NCBI GenBank assembly: GCA_023678885.1
Contig: JAHCLQ010000841.1
Coordinates: 1 to 64,000 of the forward strand
Source: Pogostemon cablin
Taxonomy: Eukaryota; Streptophyta; Magnoliopsida; Lamiales; Lamiaceae
DNA: 64,000 nucleotides
Direction: 5' to 3'
How positions within the stretch are numbered: position 1 is the stretch's first letter; every line of letters begins with the position of its first letter. The notes below the pieces were generated by a model. It did no database searches, was not told the origin of the DNA, and worked only from the letters and a program-made list of their open reading frames with translations. Below, piece after piece: positions 27,156 through 39,682 of this stretch. The translations under genes and the position numbers were made by a program.

Positions 27156-28943
27156 ATGATTATTTCCTTTATTTTAATGCTCATTTTCTCGTTACGATCA
27201 ACATTTCCTTCGTTTCAATGCATATTTCCTTCATTTTCATGCTCCTTTTCTTGTTACGATCAGCATTTAATTCGTTTCAATGCAGATATCCTTTGTTTTA
27301 ATTCTCATTTTCTCGTTACGATCAATATTACCTTCGTTTCGACGCATATTTCTTTCATTTTGATGCTCCTTTTCTCGTTACAATCAACATTTCTCTCGTT
27401 TAATGTAGATTTCCATCATTTTGATGCTCCTTTTTTCAGTACTATCGATATTTCCATCGTTTCAATGAATATTTCCTTTATTTTAATGCTTATTTTTCGT
27501 TACGATCAACAATTTCTGCGTTTCGATGTATATTTCCTTCATTTTGATGAACTTTTTCTCATTACGATAAGCATTTACTTTGTTTTGATGCATATTTACT
27601 TCATTTTAATGCTCCTTTCTTGTTACGATCAATATTTCATTCGTTTCGATGCAGATTACCTTCTTTTTTATGCTCGTTTTCTCATTATGATCAATATTTC
27701 TATTGTTTCGATGCATATTTCCTTCATTTTGATGCTTTTTTCTCATTACGATCAGCATTTCCTTCGTTTCGATGAATATTTCCTTCTTTTTATGCTCTTT
27801 TTCTCATTACGATCAATATTTATTTTATTTTGATGCATATTTCCTTCATTTTGATGCTCATTTTCTCGTTACAATCAACATTTCCTTCGTTTCGACACAT
27901 ATTCCTTCATTTTGATGCTCATTTCCTCGTTACGATCAATCTTTCCTTCGTTTCGATGCATATTTACTTCATTTTGATGCTCCTTTTCTTCTTATGATCA
28001 ATATTTCTAGTTTCGATGCTGATTTCCTTCTTTTTGATGCTCGTTTTCTCGTTACGATCAATATTTCCTTTGTTTCGATGCATATTTCCTTCATTTTGAT
28101 TCTTATTTTCTCGTTACGATCAATATTACCTTCGTTTCGATGCATATTTCCTTCATTTTGATGCTCCTTTTCTCGTTACGATCAATGTTTCCTTCGTTTC
28201 GATGCATATTTTCTTCAATTTGATGCTTTTTTTATTGTTACGATCAATATTTTATTTCTTTCGATGCAGATTTTCATCACTTTGATGCTCCTTTTCTCAG
28301 TACGATCAATATTTCCTTCGTTTCGATGAATATTTCCTTCATTTTAATGCTCATTTTCTCGTTACGATCAATATTTTCTTCGTTTTGATGAATATTTCCT
28401 TCAATTTGATGCACTTTTTCCCATTACTATCAGCATTTACTTCGTTTTGATGCATGTTTACTTCATTTTGATGCTCCTTTTCTTGTTACGATCAATATTT
28501 CATTCATTTCGATGCAGATTTCCTTCTTTTGGATGCTCGTTTTCTCATTACTATCAATGTTTCCTTCGTTTCGATGCATATTTTCATCATTTTGATGCTC
28601 CTTTTCTCATTACTATCAACATTTCCTTCATTTCGATGCATATTTCCTTCATTTTAATGCTTATTTTCTCGTTACGATCAATATTTCCTTTGTTTTGATA
28701 CATATTTCCTTCATTTTAATTCTTATTTTCTCGTTACGATCAACATTTCATTCGTTCGATGCAGATTTCCTTCTTTTTGATTCTCGTTTTCTCGTTATTA
28801 TCAATGTTTCCTTTGTTTCGATGCATGTTTCCTTCATTTTGATGCTCCTTTCTCATTACGATCAGCATTTCCATCGTTTCGATTAATATTTCCTTCATTT
28901 TGATGCTACTTTTCTCGTTACGATCAATATTTCCTTCGTTTCG
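27156..28943 (+). repeat. HOR-1 unit 16 (1,788 bp; A'-a)
   Basis: A'-a unit sharing GATGAACTTTTTC (near 27,547) and CTTCTTATGATC (near 27,990) with unit 10. Two T losses, in GATGCTTTTTTCTC near 27,733 and CTTCTTTTTATG near 27,785, make it the shortest unit. Confidence 0.92.
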
Positions 28944-30734
28944 ATGAATATTTCCTTTATTTTAATGCTCATTTTCTCGTTACGATCAACATTTCCTTCG
29001 TTTCAATGCATATTTCCTTCATTTTCATGCTCCTTTTCTTGTTACGATCAGCATTTAATTCGTTTCAATGCAGATATCCTTTGTTTTAATTCTCATTTTC
29101 TCGTTACGATCAATATTACCTTCGTTTCGACGCATATTTCCTTCATTTTGATGCTCCTTTTCTCGTTACAATCAACATTTCTTTCGTTTAATGTAGATTT
29201 CCATCATTTTGATGCTCCTTTTTTCAGTACTATCGATATTTCCATCGTTTCAAAGAATATTTCCCTCATTTTAATGCTTATTTTTCGTTACGATCAATAA
29301 TTTCTGCGTTTCGATGTATATTTCCTTCATTTTGATGCACTTTTTCTCATTACGATAAGCATTTACTTCGTTTTGATGCACATTTACTTCATTTTAATGC
29401 TCCTTTCTTGTTACGATCAATATTTCATTCGTTTCGATGCAGATTACCTTCTTTTTTATGCTCGTTTTCTCATTATGATCAATATTTCTATTGTTTCGAT
29501 GCATATTTCCTTCATTTTGATGCTTCTTTTCTCATTACGATCAGCATTTCCTTCGTTTCGATGAATATTTCCTTCTTTTTTTATGCTCTTTTTCTCATTA
29601 CGATCAACATTTATTTTATTTTGATGCATATTTCCTTCATTTTGATTCTTATTTTCTCGTTACGATCAACATTTCCTTCGTTTCGACACATATTCCTTCA
29701 TTTTGATGCTCATTTTCTTGTTACGATCAATCTTTCCTTCGTTTCGATGCATATTTACTTCATTTTGATGCTCCTTTTCTTCTTACGATCAATATTTCTA
29801 GTTTCGATGCTGATTTCTTTCTTTTTGATGCTCGTTTTCTCGTTACGATCAATATTTCCTTTGTTTCGATGCAAATTTCCTTCATTTTGATTCTTATTTT
29901 CTCGTTACGATCAATATTACCTTCGTTTCGATGCATATTTCCTTCATTTTGATGCTCCTTTTCTCGTTACGATCAATGTTTCCTTCGTTTCGATGCATAT
30001 TTTCTTCAATTTGATGCTCTTTTTATTGTTACGATCAATATTTTATTTCTTTCGATGCAGATTTTCATCACTTTGATGCTCCTTTTCTCAGTACGATCAA
30101 TATTTCCTTCGTTTCGATGAATATTTCCTTCATTTTAATGCTCATTTTCTCGTTACGATCAATATTTTCTTCGTTTTGATGAATATTTCCTTCAATTTGA
30201 TGCACTTTTTCCCGTTACTATCAGCATTTACTTCGTTTTGATGCATGTTTACTTCATTTTGATGCTCCTTTTCTTGTTACGATCAATATTTCATTCATTT
30301 CGATGCAGATTTCCTTCTTTTGGATGCTCGTTTTCTCATTACTATCAATGTTTCCTTCGTTTCGATGCATATTTTCATCATTTTGATGCTCCTTTTCTCA
30401 TTACTATCAACATTTCCTTCATTTCGATGCATATTTCCTTCATTTTAATGCTTATTTTCTCGTTATGATCAATATTTCCTTTGTTTTGATACATATTTCC
30501 TTCATTTTAATTCTTATTTTCTCGTTACGATCAATATTTCATTCGTTCGATGCAGATTTCCTTCTTTTTGATTCTCGTTTTCTCGTTATTATCAATGTTT
30601 CCTTTGTTTCGATGCATGTTTCCTTCATTTTGATGCTCCTTTCTCATTACGATCAGCATTTCCATCGTTTAGATTAATATTTCCTTCATTTTGATGCTAC
30701 TTTTCTCGTTACGATCAATATTTCCTTCGTTTCG
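28944..30734 (+). repeat. HOR-1 unit 17 (1,791 bp; B-b)
   Basis: B-b unit without the T loss; an extra T in the T-run near 29,575 makes it the longest unit. ACATTTCTTTCG near 29,175 is private. Confidence 0.92.
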
Positions 30735-32523
30735 ATGATTATTTCCTTTATTTTAATGCTCATTTTCTCGTTACGATCAACATTTCCTTCGTTTCAATGC
30801 ATATTTCCTTCATTTTCATGCTCCTTTTCTTGTTACGATCAGCATTTAATTCGTTTCAATGTAGATATCCTTTGTTTTAATTCTCATTTTCTCGTTACGA
30901 TCAATATTACCTTCGTTTCGACGCATATTTCTTTCATTTTGATGCTCCTTTTCTCGTTACAATCAACATTTCTCTCGTTTAATGTAGATTTCCATCATTT
31001 TGATGCTCCTTTTTTCAGTACTATCGATATTTCCATCGTTTCAATGAATATTTCCTTCATTTTAATGCTTATTTTTCGTTACGATCAACAATTTCTGCGT
31101 TTCGATGTATATTTCCTTCATTTTGATGCACTTTTTCTCATTACGATAAGCATTTACTTTGTTTTGATGCATATTTACTTCATTTTAATGCTCCTTTCTT
31201 GTTACGATCAATATTTCATTCGTTTCGATGCAGATTACCTTCTTTTTTATGCTCGTTTTCTCATTATGATCAATATTTCTATTGTTTCGATGCATATTTC
31301 CTTCATTTTGATGCTTCTTTTCTCATTACGATCAGCATTTCCTTCGTTTCGATGAATATTTCCTTCTTTTTATGTTCTTTTTCTCATTACGATCAACATT
31401 TATTTTATTTTGATGCATATTTCCTTCATTTTGATGCTCATTTTCTCGTTACGATCAACATTTCCTTCGTTTAGACACATATTCCTTCATTTTGATGCTC
31501 ATTTTCTCGTTACGATCAATCTTTCCTTTGTTTCGATGCATATTTACTTCATTTTGATGCTGCTTTTCTTCTTACGATCAATATTTCTAGTTTCGATGCT
31601 GATTTCCTTCTTTTTGATGCTCGTTTTCTCGTTACGATCAATATTTCCTTTGTTTCGATGCATATTTCCTTCATTTTGATTCTTATTTTCTCGTTACGAT
31701 CAATATTACCTTCGTTTCGATGCATATTTCCTTAATTTTGATGCTCATTTTCTCGTTACGATCAATGTTTCCTTCGTTTCGATGCATATTTTCTTCAATT
31801 TGATGCTCTTTTTATTGTTACGATCAATATTTTATTTCTTTCGATGCAGATTTTCATCATTTTGATGCTCCTTTTCTCAGTACGATCAATATTTCCTTCG
31901 TTTCGATGAATATTTCCTTCATTTTAATGCTCATTTTCTCGTTACGATCAATATTTTCTTTGTTTTGATGAATATTTCCTTCAATTTGATGCACTTTTTC
32001 CCGTTACTATCAGCATTTACTTCGTTTTGATGCATGTTTACTTCATTTTGATGCTCCTTTTCTTGTTACGATCAATATTTCATTCATTTCGATGCAGATT
32101 TTCTTCTTTTGGATGCTCGTTTTCTCATTACTATCAATGTTTCCTTCGTTTCGATGCATATTTTCATCATTTTGATGCTCCTTTTCTCATTACTATCAAC
32201 ATTTCCTTCATTTCGATGCATATTTCCTTCATTTTAATGTTTATTTTCTCGTTACGATCAATATTTCCTTTGTTTTGATACATATTTCCTTCATTTTAAT
32301 TCTTATTTTCTCGTTACGATCAACATTTCATTCGTTCGATGCAGATTTCCTTTTTTTTTATTCTCGTTTTCTCGTTAATATCAATGTTTCCTTTGTTTCG
32401 ATGCATGTTTCCTTCATTTTGATGCTCCTTTCTCATTACGATCAGCATTTCCATCGTTTCGATTAATATTTCCTTCATTTTGATGCTACTTTTCTCGTTA
32501 CGATCAATATTTCCTTCGTTTCG
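30735..32523 (+). repeat. HOR-1 unit 18 (1,789 bp; A'-c)
   Basis: A'-like 5' half with CCTTCATTTTAATGCTTA near 31,054. The c-type 3' half has TATGTTCTTTTTC near 31,372, CGTTTAGACACATATTCC near 31,468 and GATGCTGCTTTTC near 31,556. It ends with a T-run and GTTAATATCAATG near 32,350-32,380, shared with unit 20. Confidence 0.92.
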
Positions 32524-34313
32524 ATGAATATTTCCTTTATTTTAATGCTCATTTTCTCGTTACGATCAACATTTCCTTCGTTTCAATGCATATTTCCTTC
32601 ATTTTCATGCTCCTTTTCTTGTTACGATCAGCATTTAATTCGTTTCAATGCAGATATCCTTTGTTTTAATTCTCATTTTCTCGTTACGATCAATATTACC
32701 TTCGTTTCGACGCATATTTCCTTCATTTTGATGCTCCTTTTCTCGTTACAATCAACATTTCTCTCGTTTAATGTAGATTTCCATCATTTTGATGCTCCTT
32801 TTTTCAGTACTATCGATATTTCCATCGTTTCAAAGAATATTTCCCTCATTTTAATGCTTATTTTTCGTTACGATCAATAATTTCTGCGTTTCGATGTATA
32901 TTTCCTTCATTTTGATGCACTTTTTCTCATTACGATAAGCATTTACTTCGTTTTGATGCACATTTACTTCATTTTAATGCTCCTTTCTTGTTACGATCAA
33001 TATTTCATTCGTTTCGATGCAGATTACCTTCTTTTTTATGCTCGTTTTCTCATTATGATCAATATTTCTATTGTTTCGATGCATATTTCCTTCATTTTGA
33101 TGCTTCTTTTCTCATTACGATCAGCATTTCCTTCGTTTCGATGAATATTTCCTTCTTTTTTATGCTCTTTTTCTCATTACGATCAACATTTATTTTATTT
33201 TGATGCATATTTCCTTCATTTTGATTCTTATTTTCTCGTTACGATCAACATTTCCTTCGTTTCGACACATATTCCTTCATTTTGATGCTCATTTTCTCGT
33301 TACGATCAATCTTACCTTCGTTTCGATGCATATTTACTTCATTTTGATGCTCCTTTTCTTCTTACGATCAATATTTCTAGTTTCGATGCTGATTTCTTTC
33401 TTTTTGATGCTCGTTTTCTCGTTACGATCAATATTTCCTTTTTTTCGATGCAAATTTCCTTCATTTTGATTCTTATTTTCTCGTTACGATCAATATTACC
33501 TTCGTTTCGATGCATATTTCCTTCATTTTGATGCTCCTTTTCTCGTTACGATCAATGTTTCCTTCGTTTCGATGCATATTTTCTTCAATTTGATGCTCTT
33601 TTTATTGTTACGATCAATATTTTATTTCTTTCGATGCAGATTTTCATCACTTTGATGCTCATTTTCTCAGTACGATCAATATTTCCTTCGTTTCGATGAA
33701 TATTTCCTTCATTTTAATGCTCATTTTCTCGTTACGATCAATATTTTCTTCGTTTTGATGAATATTTCCTTCAATTTGATGCACTTTTTCCCGTTACTAT
33801 CAGCATTTACTTCGTTTTGATGCATGTTTACTTCATTTTGATGCTCCTTTTCTTGTTACGATCAATATTTCATTCATTTCGATGCAGATTTCCTTCTTTT
33901 GGATGCTCGTTTTCTCATTACTATCAATGTTTCCTTCGTTTCGATGCATATTTTCATCATTTTGATGCTCCTTTTCTCATTACTATCAACATTTCCTTCA
34001 TTTCGATGCATATTTCCTTCATTTTAATGCTTATTTTCTCATTATGATCAATATTTCCTTTGTTTTGATACATATTTCCTTCATTTTAATTCTTATTTTC
34101 TCGTTACGATCAATATTTCATTCGTTCGATGCAGATTTCCTTCTTTTTGATTCTCGTATTCTCGTTATTATCAATGTTTCCTTTGTTTCGATGCATGTTT
34201 CCTTCATTTTGATGCTCCTTTCTCATTACGATTAGCATTTCCATCGTTTAGATTAATATTTCCGTCATTTTGATGCTACTTTTCTCGTTACGATCAATAT
34301 TTCCTTCGTTTCG
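32524..34313 (+). repeat. HOR-1 unit 19 (1,790 bp; B-b')
   Basis: B-type 5' half; modified b-type 3' half with ATCAATCTTACC near 33,307 and CCTTTTTTTCGATGC near 33,438, both shared with unit 21. GATTAGCATTTCC near 34,230, TTTCCGTCATT near 34,260 and TTCTCGTATTCTCG near 34,150 are private. Confidence 0.92.
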
Positions 34314-36103
34314 ATGATTATTTCCTTTATTTTAATGCTCATTTTCTCGTTACGATCAACATTTCCTTCGTTTCAATGCATATTTCCTTCATTTTCATGC
34401 TCCTTTTCTTGTTACAATCAGCATTTAATTCGTTTCAATGCAGATATCCTTTGTTTTAATTCTCATTTTCTCGTTACGATCAATATTACCTTCGTTTCGA
34501 CGCATATTTCTTTCATTTTGATGCTCCTTTTCTCGTTACAATCAACATTTCTCTCGTTTAATGTAGATTTCCATCATTTTGATGCTCCTTTTTTCAGTAC
34601 TATCGATATTTCCATCGTTTCAATGAATATTTCCTTCATTTTAATGCTTATTTTTCGTTACGATCAACAATTTCTGCGTTTCGATGTATATTTCCTTCAT
34701 TTTGATGCACTTTTTCTCATTACGATAAGCATTTACTTTGTTTTGATGCATATTTACTTCATTTTAATGCTCCTTTCTTGTTACGATCAATATTTCATTC
34801 GTTTCGATGCAGATTACCTTCTTTTTTATGCTCGTTTTCTCATTATGATCAATATTTCTATTGTTTCGATGCATATTTCCTTCATTTTGATGCTTCTTTT
34901 CTCATTACGATCAGCATTTCCTTCGTTTCGATGAATATTTCCTTCTTTTTTATGTTCTTTTTCTCATTACGATCAACATTTATTTTATTTTGATGCATAT
35001 TTCCTTCATTTTGATGCTCATTTTCTCGTTACGATCAACATTTCCTTCGTTTAGACACATATTCCTTCATTTTGATGCTCATTTTCTCGTTACGATCAAT
35101 CTTTCCTTTGTTTCGATGCATATTTACTTCATTTTGATGCTGCTTTTCTTCTTACGATCAATATTTCTAGTTTCGATGCTGATTTCCTTCTTTTTGATGC
35201 TCGTTTTCTCGTTACGATCAATATTTCCTTTGTTTCGATGCATATTTCCTTCATTTTGATTCTTATTTTCTCGTTACGATCAATATTACCTTCGTTTCGA
35301 TGCATATTTCCTTAATTTTGATGCTCCTTTTCTCGTTACGATCAATGTTTCCTTCGTTTCGATGCATATTTTCTTCAATTTGATGCTCTTTTTATTGTTA
35401 CGATCAATATTTTATTTCTTTCGATGCAGATTTTCATCATTTTGATGCTCCTTTTCTCAGTACGATCAATATTTCCTTCGTTTCGATGAATATTTCCTTC
35501 ATTTTAATGCTCATTTTCTCGTTACGATCAATATTTTCTTCGTTTTGATGAATATTTCCTTCAATTTGATGCACTTTTTCCCGTTACTATCAGCATTTAC
35601 TTCGTTTTGATGCATGTTTACTTCATTTTGATGCTCCTTTTCTTGTTACGATCAATATTTCATTCATTTCGATGCAGATTTCCTTCTTTTGGATGCTCGT
35701 TTTCTCATTACTATCAATGTTTCCTTCGTTTCGATGCATATTTTCATCATTTTGATGCTCCTTTTCTCATTACTATCAACATTTCCTTCATTTCGATGCA
35801 TATTTCCTTCATTTTAATGCTTATTTTCTCGTTACGATCAATATTTCCTTTGTTTTGATACATATTTCCTTCATTTTAATTCTTATTTTCTCGTTACGAT
35901 CAACATTTCATTCGTTCGATGCAGATTTCCTTTTTTTTTATTCTCGTTTTCTCGTTAATATCAATGTTTCCTTTGTTTCGATGCATGTTTCCTTCATTTT
36001 GATGCTCCTTTCTCATTACGATCAGCATTTACATCGTTTCGATTAATATTTCCTTCATTTTGATGCTACTTTTCTCGTTACGATCAATATTTCCTTCGTT
36101 TCG
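34314..36103 (+). repeat. HOR-1 unit 20 (1,790 bp; A'-c)
   Basis: Matches unit 18 at its diagnostic c-type positions (GTTTAGACACATATTCC, GATGCTGCTTTTC, CCTTAATTTTGATGC near 35,310). TTACAATCAGC near 34,416 and TTTACATCG near 36,027 are private. Confidence 0.92.
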
Positions 36104-37893
36104 ATGAATATTTTCTTTATTTTAATGCTCATTTTCTCGTTACGATCAACATTTCCTTCGTTTCAATGCATATTTCCTTCATTTTCATGCTCCTTTTCTT
36201 GTTACGATCAGCATTTAATTCGTTTCAATGCAGATATCCTTTGTTTTAATTCTCATTTTCTCGTTACGATCAATATTACCTTCGTTTCGACGCATATTTC
36301 CTTCATTTTGATGCTCCTTTTCTCGTTACAATCAACATTTCTCTCGTTTAATGTAGATTTCCATCATTTTGATGCTCCTTTTTTCAGTACTATCGATATT
36401 TCCATCGTTTCAAAGAATATTTCCCTCATTTTAATGCTTATTTTTCGTTAAGATCAATAATTTCTGCGTTTCGATGTATATTTCCTTCATTTTGATGCAC
36501 TTTTTCTCATTACGATAAGCATTTACTTCGTTTTGATGCACATTTACTTCATTTTAATGCTCCTTTCTTGTTACGATCAATATTTCATTCGTTTCGATGC
36601 AGATTACCTTCTTTTTTATGCTCGTTTTCTCATTATGATCAATATTTCTATTGTTTCGATGCATATTTCCTTCATTTTGATGCTTCTTTTCTCATTACGA
36701 TCAGCATTTCCTTCGTTTCGATGAATATTTCCTTCTTTTTTATGCTCTTTTTCTCATTACGATCAACATTTATTTTATTTTGATGCATATTTCCTTCATT
36801 TTGATTCTTATTTTCTCGTTACGATCAACATTTCCTTCGTTTCGACACATATTCCTTCATTTTGATGCTCATTTTCTCGTTACGATCAATCTTACCTTCG
36901 TTTCGATGCATATTTACTTCATTTTGATGCTCCTTTTCTTCTTACGATCAATATTTCTAGTTTCGATGCTGATTTCTTTCTTTTTGATGCTCGTTTTCTC
37001 GTTACGATCAATATTTCCTTTTTTTCGATGCAAATTTCCTTCATTTTGATTCTTATTTTCTCGTTACGATCAATATTACCTTCGTTTCGATGCATATTTC
37101 CTTCATTTTGATGCTCCTTTTCTCGTTACGATCAATGTTTCCTTCGTTTCGATGCATATTTTCTTCAATTTGATGCTCTTTTTATTGTTACGATCAATAT
37201 TTTATTTCTTTCGATGCAGATTTTCATCACTTTGATGCTCCTTTTCTCAGTACGATCAATATTTCCTTCGTTTCGATGAATATTTCCTTCATTTTAATGC
37301 TCATTTTCTCGTTACGATCAATATTTTCTTCGTTTTGATGAATATTTCCTTCAATTTGATGCACTTTTTCCCGTTACTATCAGCATTTACTTCGTTTTGA
37401 TGCATGTTTACTTCATTTTGATGCTCCTTTTCTTGTTACGATCAATATTTCATTCATTTCGATGCAGATTTCCTTCTTTTGGATGCTCGTTTTCTCATTA
37501 CTATCAATGTTTCCTTCGTTTCGATGCATATTTTCATCATTTTGATGCTCCTTTTCTCATTACTATCAACATTTCCTTCATTTCGATGCATATTTCCTTC
37601 ATTTTAATGCTTATTTTCTCGTTATGATCAATATTTCCTTTGTTTTGATACATATTTCCTTCATTTTAATTCTTATTTTCTCGTTACGATCAATATTTCA
37701 TTCGTTCGATGCAGATTTCCTTCTTTTTGATTCTCGTTTTCTCGTTATTATCAATGTTTCCTTTGTTTCGATGCATGTTTCCTTCATTTTGATGCTCCTT
37801 TCTCATTACGATCAGCATTTCCATCGTTTAGATTAATATTTCCTTCATTTTGATGCTACTTTTCTCGTTACGATCAATATTTCCTTCGTTTCG
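36104..37893 (+). repeat. HOR-1 unit 21 (1,790 bp; B-b')
   Basis: Partner of unit 19: it shares ATCAATCTTACC and CCTTTTTTTCGATGC. Private changes are GATGAATATTTTC at its start and GTTAAGATCAATAA near 36,446. Confidence 0.92.
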
Positions 37894-39682
37894 ATGATTA
37901 TTTCCTTTATTTTAATGCTCATTTTCTCGTTACGATCAACATTTCCTTCGTTTCAATGCATATTTCCTTCATTTTCATGCTCCTTTTCTTGTTACGATCA
38001 GCATTTAATTCGTTTCAATGCAGATATCCTTTGTTTTAATTCTCATTTTCTCGTTACGATCAATATTACCTTCGTTTCGACGCATATTTCCTTCATTTTG
38101 ATGCTCCTTTTCTCGTTACAATCAACATTTCTCTCGTTTAATGTAGATTTCCATCATTTTGATGCTCCTTTTTTCAGTACTATCGATATTTCCATCGTTT
38201 CAATGAATATTTCCTTCATTTTAATGCTTATTTTTCGTTACGATCAACAATTTCTGCGTTTCGATGTATATTTCCTTCATTTTGATGCACTTTTTCTCAT
38301 TACGATAAGCATTACTTTGTTTTGATGCATATTTACTTCATTTTAATGCTCCTTTCTTGTTACGATCAATATTTCATTCGTTTCGATGCAGATTACCTTC
38401 TTTTTTATGCTCGTTTTCTCATTATGATCAATATTTCTATTGTTTCGATGCATATTTCCTTCATTTTGATGCTTCTTTTCTCATTACGATCAGCATTTCC
38501 TTCGTTTCGATGAATATTTCCTTCTTTTTTATGTTCTTTTTCTCATTACGATCAACATTTATTTTATTTTGATGCATATTTCCTTCATTTTGATGCTCAT
38601 TTTCTCGTTACGATCAACATTTCCTTCGTTTAGACACATATTCCTTCATTTTGATGCTCATTTTCTCGTTACGATCAATCTTTCCTTTGTTTCGATGCAT
38701 ATTTACTTCATTTTGATGCTGCTTTTCTTCTTACGATCAATATTTCTAGTTTCGATGCTGATTTCCTTCTTTTTGATGCTCGTTTTCTCGTTACGATCAA
38801 TATTTCCTTTGTTTCGATGCATATTTCCTTCATTTTGATTCTTATTTTCTTGTTACGATCAATATTACCTTCGTTTCGATGCATATTTCCTTCATTTTGA
38901 TGCTACTTTTCTCGTTACGATCAATGTTTCCTTCGTTTCGATGCATATTTTCTTCAATTTGATGCTCTTTTTATTGTTACGATCAATATTTTATTTCTTT
39001 CGATGCAGATTTTCATCATTTTGATGCTCCTTTTCTCAGTACGATCAATATTTCCTTCGTTTCGATGAATATTTCCTTCATTTTAATGCTCATTTTCTCG
39101 TTACGATCAATATTTTCTTCGTTTTGATGAATATTTCCTTCAATTTGATGCACTTTTTCCCGTTACTATCAGCATTTACTTCGTTTTGATGCATGTTTAC
39201 TTCATTTTGATGCTCCTTTTCTTGTTACGATCAATATTTCATTCATTTCGATGCAGATTTTCTTCTTTTGGATGCTCGTTTTCTCATTACTATCAATGTT
39301 TCCTTCGTTTCGATGCATATTTTCATCATTTTGATGCTCCTTTTCTCATTACTATCAACATTTCCTTCATTTCGATGCATATTTCCTTCATTATAATGCT
39401 TATTTTCTCGTTACGATCGATATTTCCTTTGTTTTGATACATATTTCCTTCATTTTAATTCTTATTTTCTCGTTACGATCAACATTTCATTCGTTCGATG
39501 TAGATTTCCTTCTTTTTGATTCTCGTTTTCTCGTTATTATCAATGTTTCCTTTGTTTCGATGCATGTTTCCTTCATTTTGATGCTCCTTTCTCATTACGA
39601 TCAGCATTTCCATCGTTTCGATTAATATTTCCTTCATTTTGATGCTACTTTTCTCGTTACGATCAATATTTCCTTCGTTTCG
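37894..39682 (+). repeat. HOR-1 unit 22 (1,789 bp; A'-c)
   Basis: A'-c unit with one T missing in AAGCATTACTTTG near 38,312. It keeps CATATTTCCTTC near 38,086 where other A' units have CATATTTCTTTC. ATCGATATTTCC near 39,417 and GATGTAGATTTCC near 39,497 are private. Confidence 0.92.

Larger units (their letters stand above)
30735..37893 (+). repeat. Two copies of a 3,580-bp dimeric unit (18+19, 20+21)
   Basis: Units 18 and 20 share the c-type markers and the T-run plus GTTAATATCAATG near their ends. Units 19 and 21 share ATCAATCTTACC and CCTTTTTTTCGATGC. The same variants therefore recur at about 3,580 bp rather than 1,790 bp, showing that the homogenised unit here was a dimer (30,735-34,313 and 34,314-37,893). 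Confidence 0.85.

Noticed and set aside
27156..27833. Recurring open reading frames of 60-225 codons on the + strand (for example 311-931, 27,156-27,833, 29,408-29,890)
   Set aside because: They follow the 62-bp repeat, read all three frames of the same monomer in turn, overlap each other in different frames, end wherever a point change makes a stop, and have no start context or domain. They reflect T-rich stop-poor repeats, not genes.
32340..32365. Poly-T run near 32,351 as an integration site or processed-transcript tail
   Set aside because: It lies in register within a monomer and recurs 3,580 bp later in unit 20, so it is a copied satellite variant.
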